Shown piece by piece: positions 17,785 through 18,849 of a DNA stretch of 18,849 nucleotides. Below the pieces are notes generated by a model that was not told where the DNA came from, made no database searches, and saw only the letters and a program-made list of their open reading frames with translations. The DNA comes from an uncultured Clostridium sp. (GTDB lineage Bacteria > Bacillota_A > Clostridia > TANB77 > CAG-508). A program made the position numbers and the translations under genes. Numbering within the stretch: the first letter of the stretch is position 1; each line of letters begins with the position of its first letter. The DNA is taken from assembly GCA_947244675.1 (NCBI GenBank), contig CAMXLV010000022.1, forward strand, positions 1 to 18,849. Direction: 5' to 3'.

Positions 17785-18849
17785 TTAAATACTTATTACT
17801 TGCACATTTGTAAATCTTGCAAATTTGTTTTGTAGCCATATCTTCATTTTTTGATTTGTTATGATTTGAATATTGTCTTTCACATCCTTAAATAATCCAG
17901 TAATATTTCCTACGTGATTAGTTAAATCAATTTTATTTATATTTAGTTGTTGTAACTTTGGGCATTTACCAAACATTGCTCCTATGTCACTATCATTTTG
18001 TGCTATTACAAAATTACTACAATCTAATTTTTGAAGTTCAGAACAATTATAAAACATATATGTAAACATTGTAACATTAGTTGTGTCAAAATTAGATAGG
18101 TCTAAACTACTTAGTGAAGAACAATGATCAAAAGTTGCACCCATATAAATTACATTTCTTGTATCAAATTTAGATACATCTATACTTTTTAAATTTGTAC
18201 AATCAGCAAATGTATACATCAAATTTTTTAAATTAGTCGTAATCCAATTAGATAAATCTAATTGAGTCAAACTTGCACAGTTTCTAAATGTTTGAGACAT
18301 TTCTGTTACATTTTTTACATCAAAACTAGATAAATCTAAAGATACTAAGCTTGTACAATTTAAAAACATACCTGAAATTTCTGTTACATTTTCTGTATTA
18401 AAACTAGATAAATCTAATGTTGTTAAACTGCTACAACCATAGAACATTTCATTCATATTAGTTACATTATCAGTTTTAAAATTTGTTAGATTTAATTCTT
18501 TTAAATTAGCAAGCTCAGAGAACAGAGAAGACATATCTGTTATATTAACACTATTAAAATTAGATAAATCTAGCGATTCCAAATTAGTACATCCAAAGAA
18601 TAGTTTTTGAACATTAGTTACATTACTGGTATTAAAATTTGACAAGTCTAATGATAATAAGCTACTACAATTAAAAAACATATTTCCCATATTGGTTACA
18701 TTACTAGTATTAAAATTTAACAAATTTAGTTCTGTTAGTTTAGAACAATTCGCAAACATGGAACGCATGGAAGTTACATTGCTTGTGTTAAAATTTGATA
18801 CATCTAGGTGCGTTAAATTACTACAACCATTAAACATTACTTCCATATT
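17785..18849 (-). CDS. BspA-like leucine-rich repeat surface protein, 5' partial
   Basis: The open frame runs through the right edge, so the first Met inside the window (18844-18846) lies within a repeat and is not the start. About twelve tandem repeats of 23-24 residues are visible, consensus LDLSNFNTSNVTNMxxMFxNCSxL, the DUF285/BspA-like class of leucine-rich repeat. The last two repeats diverge, then a 30-residue cap ends in VQVISI. Such proteins are usually secreted or cell-wall-anchored adhesins or lipoproteins; the signal peptide and any anchor would be outside the window. No sorting signal is at the C-terminus. It has no CGG codon in the visible part. Confidence 0.85.
   Translation of the reverse strand, partial: NMEVMFNGCSNLTHLDVSNFNTSNVTSMRSMFANCSKLTELNLLNFNTSNVTNMGNMFFNCSSLLSLDLSNFNTSNVTNVQKLFFGCTNLESLDLSNFNSVNITDMSSLFSELANLKELNLTNFKTDNVTNMNEMFYGCSSLTTLDLSSFNTENVTEISGMFLNCTSLVSLDLSSFDVKNVTEMSQTFRNCASLTQLDLSNWITTNLKNLMYTFADCTNLKSIDVSKFDTRNVIYMGATFDHCSSLSSLDLSNFDTTNVTMFTYMFYNCSELQKLDCSNFVIAQNDSDIGAMFGKCPKLQQLNINKIDLTNHVGNITGLFKDVKDNIQIITNQKMKIWLQNKFARFTNVQVISI

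Noticed and set aside
17785..18849. CRISPR-like periodic repeat on the right end
   Set aside because: The roughly 70-base periodicity is imperfect, stays in frame and encodes leucine-rich repeats.
1..18849. tRNA or rRNA genes, riboswitches, a tRNA-Gly variant that might explain CGG decoding
   Set aside because: I looked for cloverleaf and conserved RNA motifs by eye and saw none in the window; the decoding factor, if any, must lie elsewhere.

Overview
The window comes from an AT-rich Gram-positive bacterium, probably a gut-type Clostridia or related Bacillota. The signs are strong AT bias, purine-rich Shine-Dalgarno sites, TTGACA/TATAAT promoters, UGA used as a stop, BspA-like leucine-rich repeats, a GITLIAL-type pilin leader, and a dimodular reductase-ended NRPS of the kind known from gut Clostridia. 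Genus cannot be read from the sequence.

Layout. 1-302: 5'-truncated transposase (minus). 362-1807: large pilin-like surface protein (minus). 1808-2480: decayed coding remnants, a 55-bp repeat and a consensus promoter. 2529-13014: a plus-strand operon-like group of a C-A-T-C-A-T-R non-ribosomal peptide synthetase, a membrane histidine kinase and an HD-GYP response regulator. 13034-13092: bidirectional terminator. 13148-17462: a minus-strand housekeeping operon, read in the order ABC-F ATPase, dCMP deaminase, Tex. 17463-17784: promoter, transposase relic and terminator. 17785 to the right edge: BspA-like repeat protein (minus, 5' end outside the window).

Main observation. Four of the eight substantial genes (NRPS, kinase, regulator, Tex) cannot be read in one frame. 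They contain six +1 discontinuities in total: two in the NRPS, two in the kinase, one in the regulator and one in Tex. All six fall exactly on an in-frame CGG codon. At each one, skipping the C and reading the next three bases as GGA or GGT (Gly) restores the protein family, and the restored glycine usually lies in a conserved motif (kinase G1 box GSGIP, kinase G2 box GTGLGL, receiver LTGH, adenylation AGE). I scanned the coding strand of every gene by eye and found no other in-frame CGG. Ten further CGG trinucleotides lie out of frame in these genes, and none is associated with a shift. CGA, CGC, CGT, AGA and AGG are read normally as Arg. CGGN therefore behaves as a four-base glycine codon, or CGG is an unassigned codon at which ribosomes shift +1. 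If confirmed by reads and peptides, this is a genome-wide recoding system in a bacterium. The main rival is a systematic sequencing error.

Working together. The NRPS should make a (probably N-acylated) dipeptide released as an aldehyde. The kinase and regulator follow directly and probably sense a signal connected with it; the regulator output is predicted cyclic-di-GMP hydrolysis. Making full-length NRPS, kinase and regulator would require five successful CGG shifts, so this operon is unusually dependent on the recoding.
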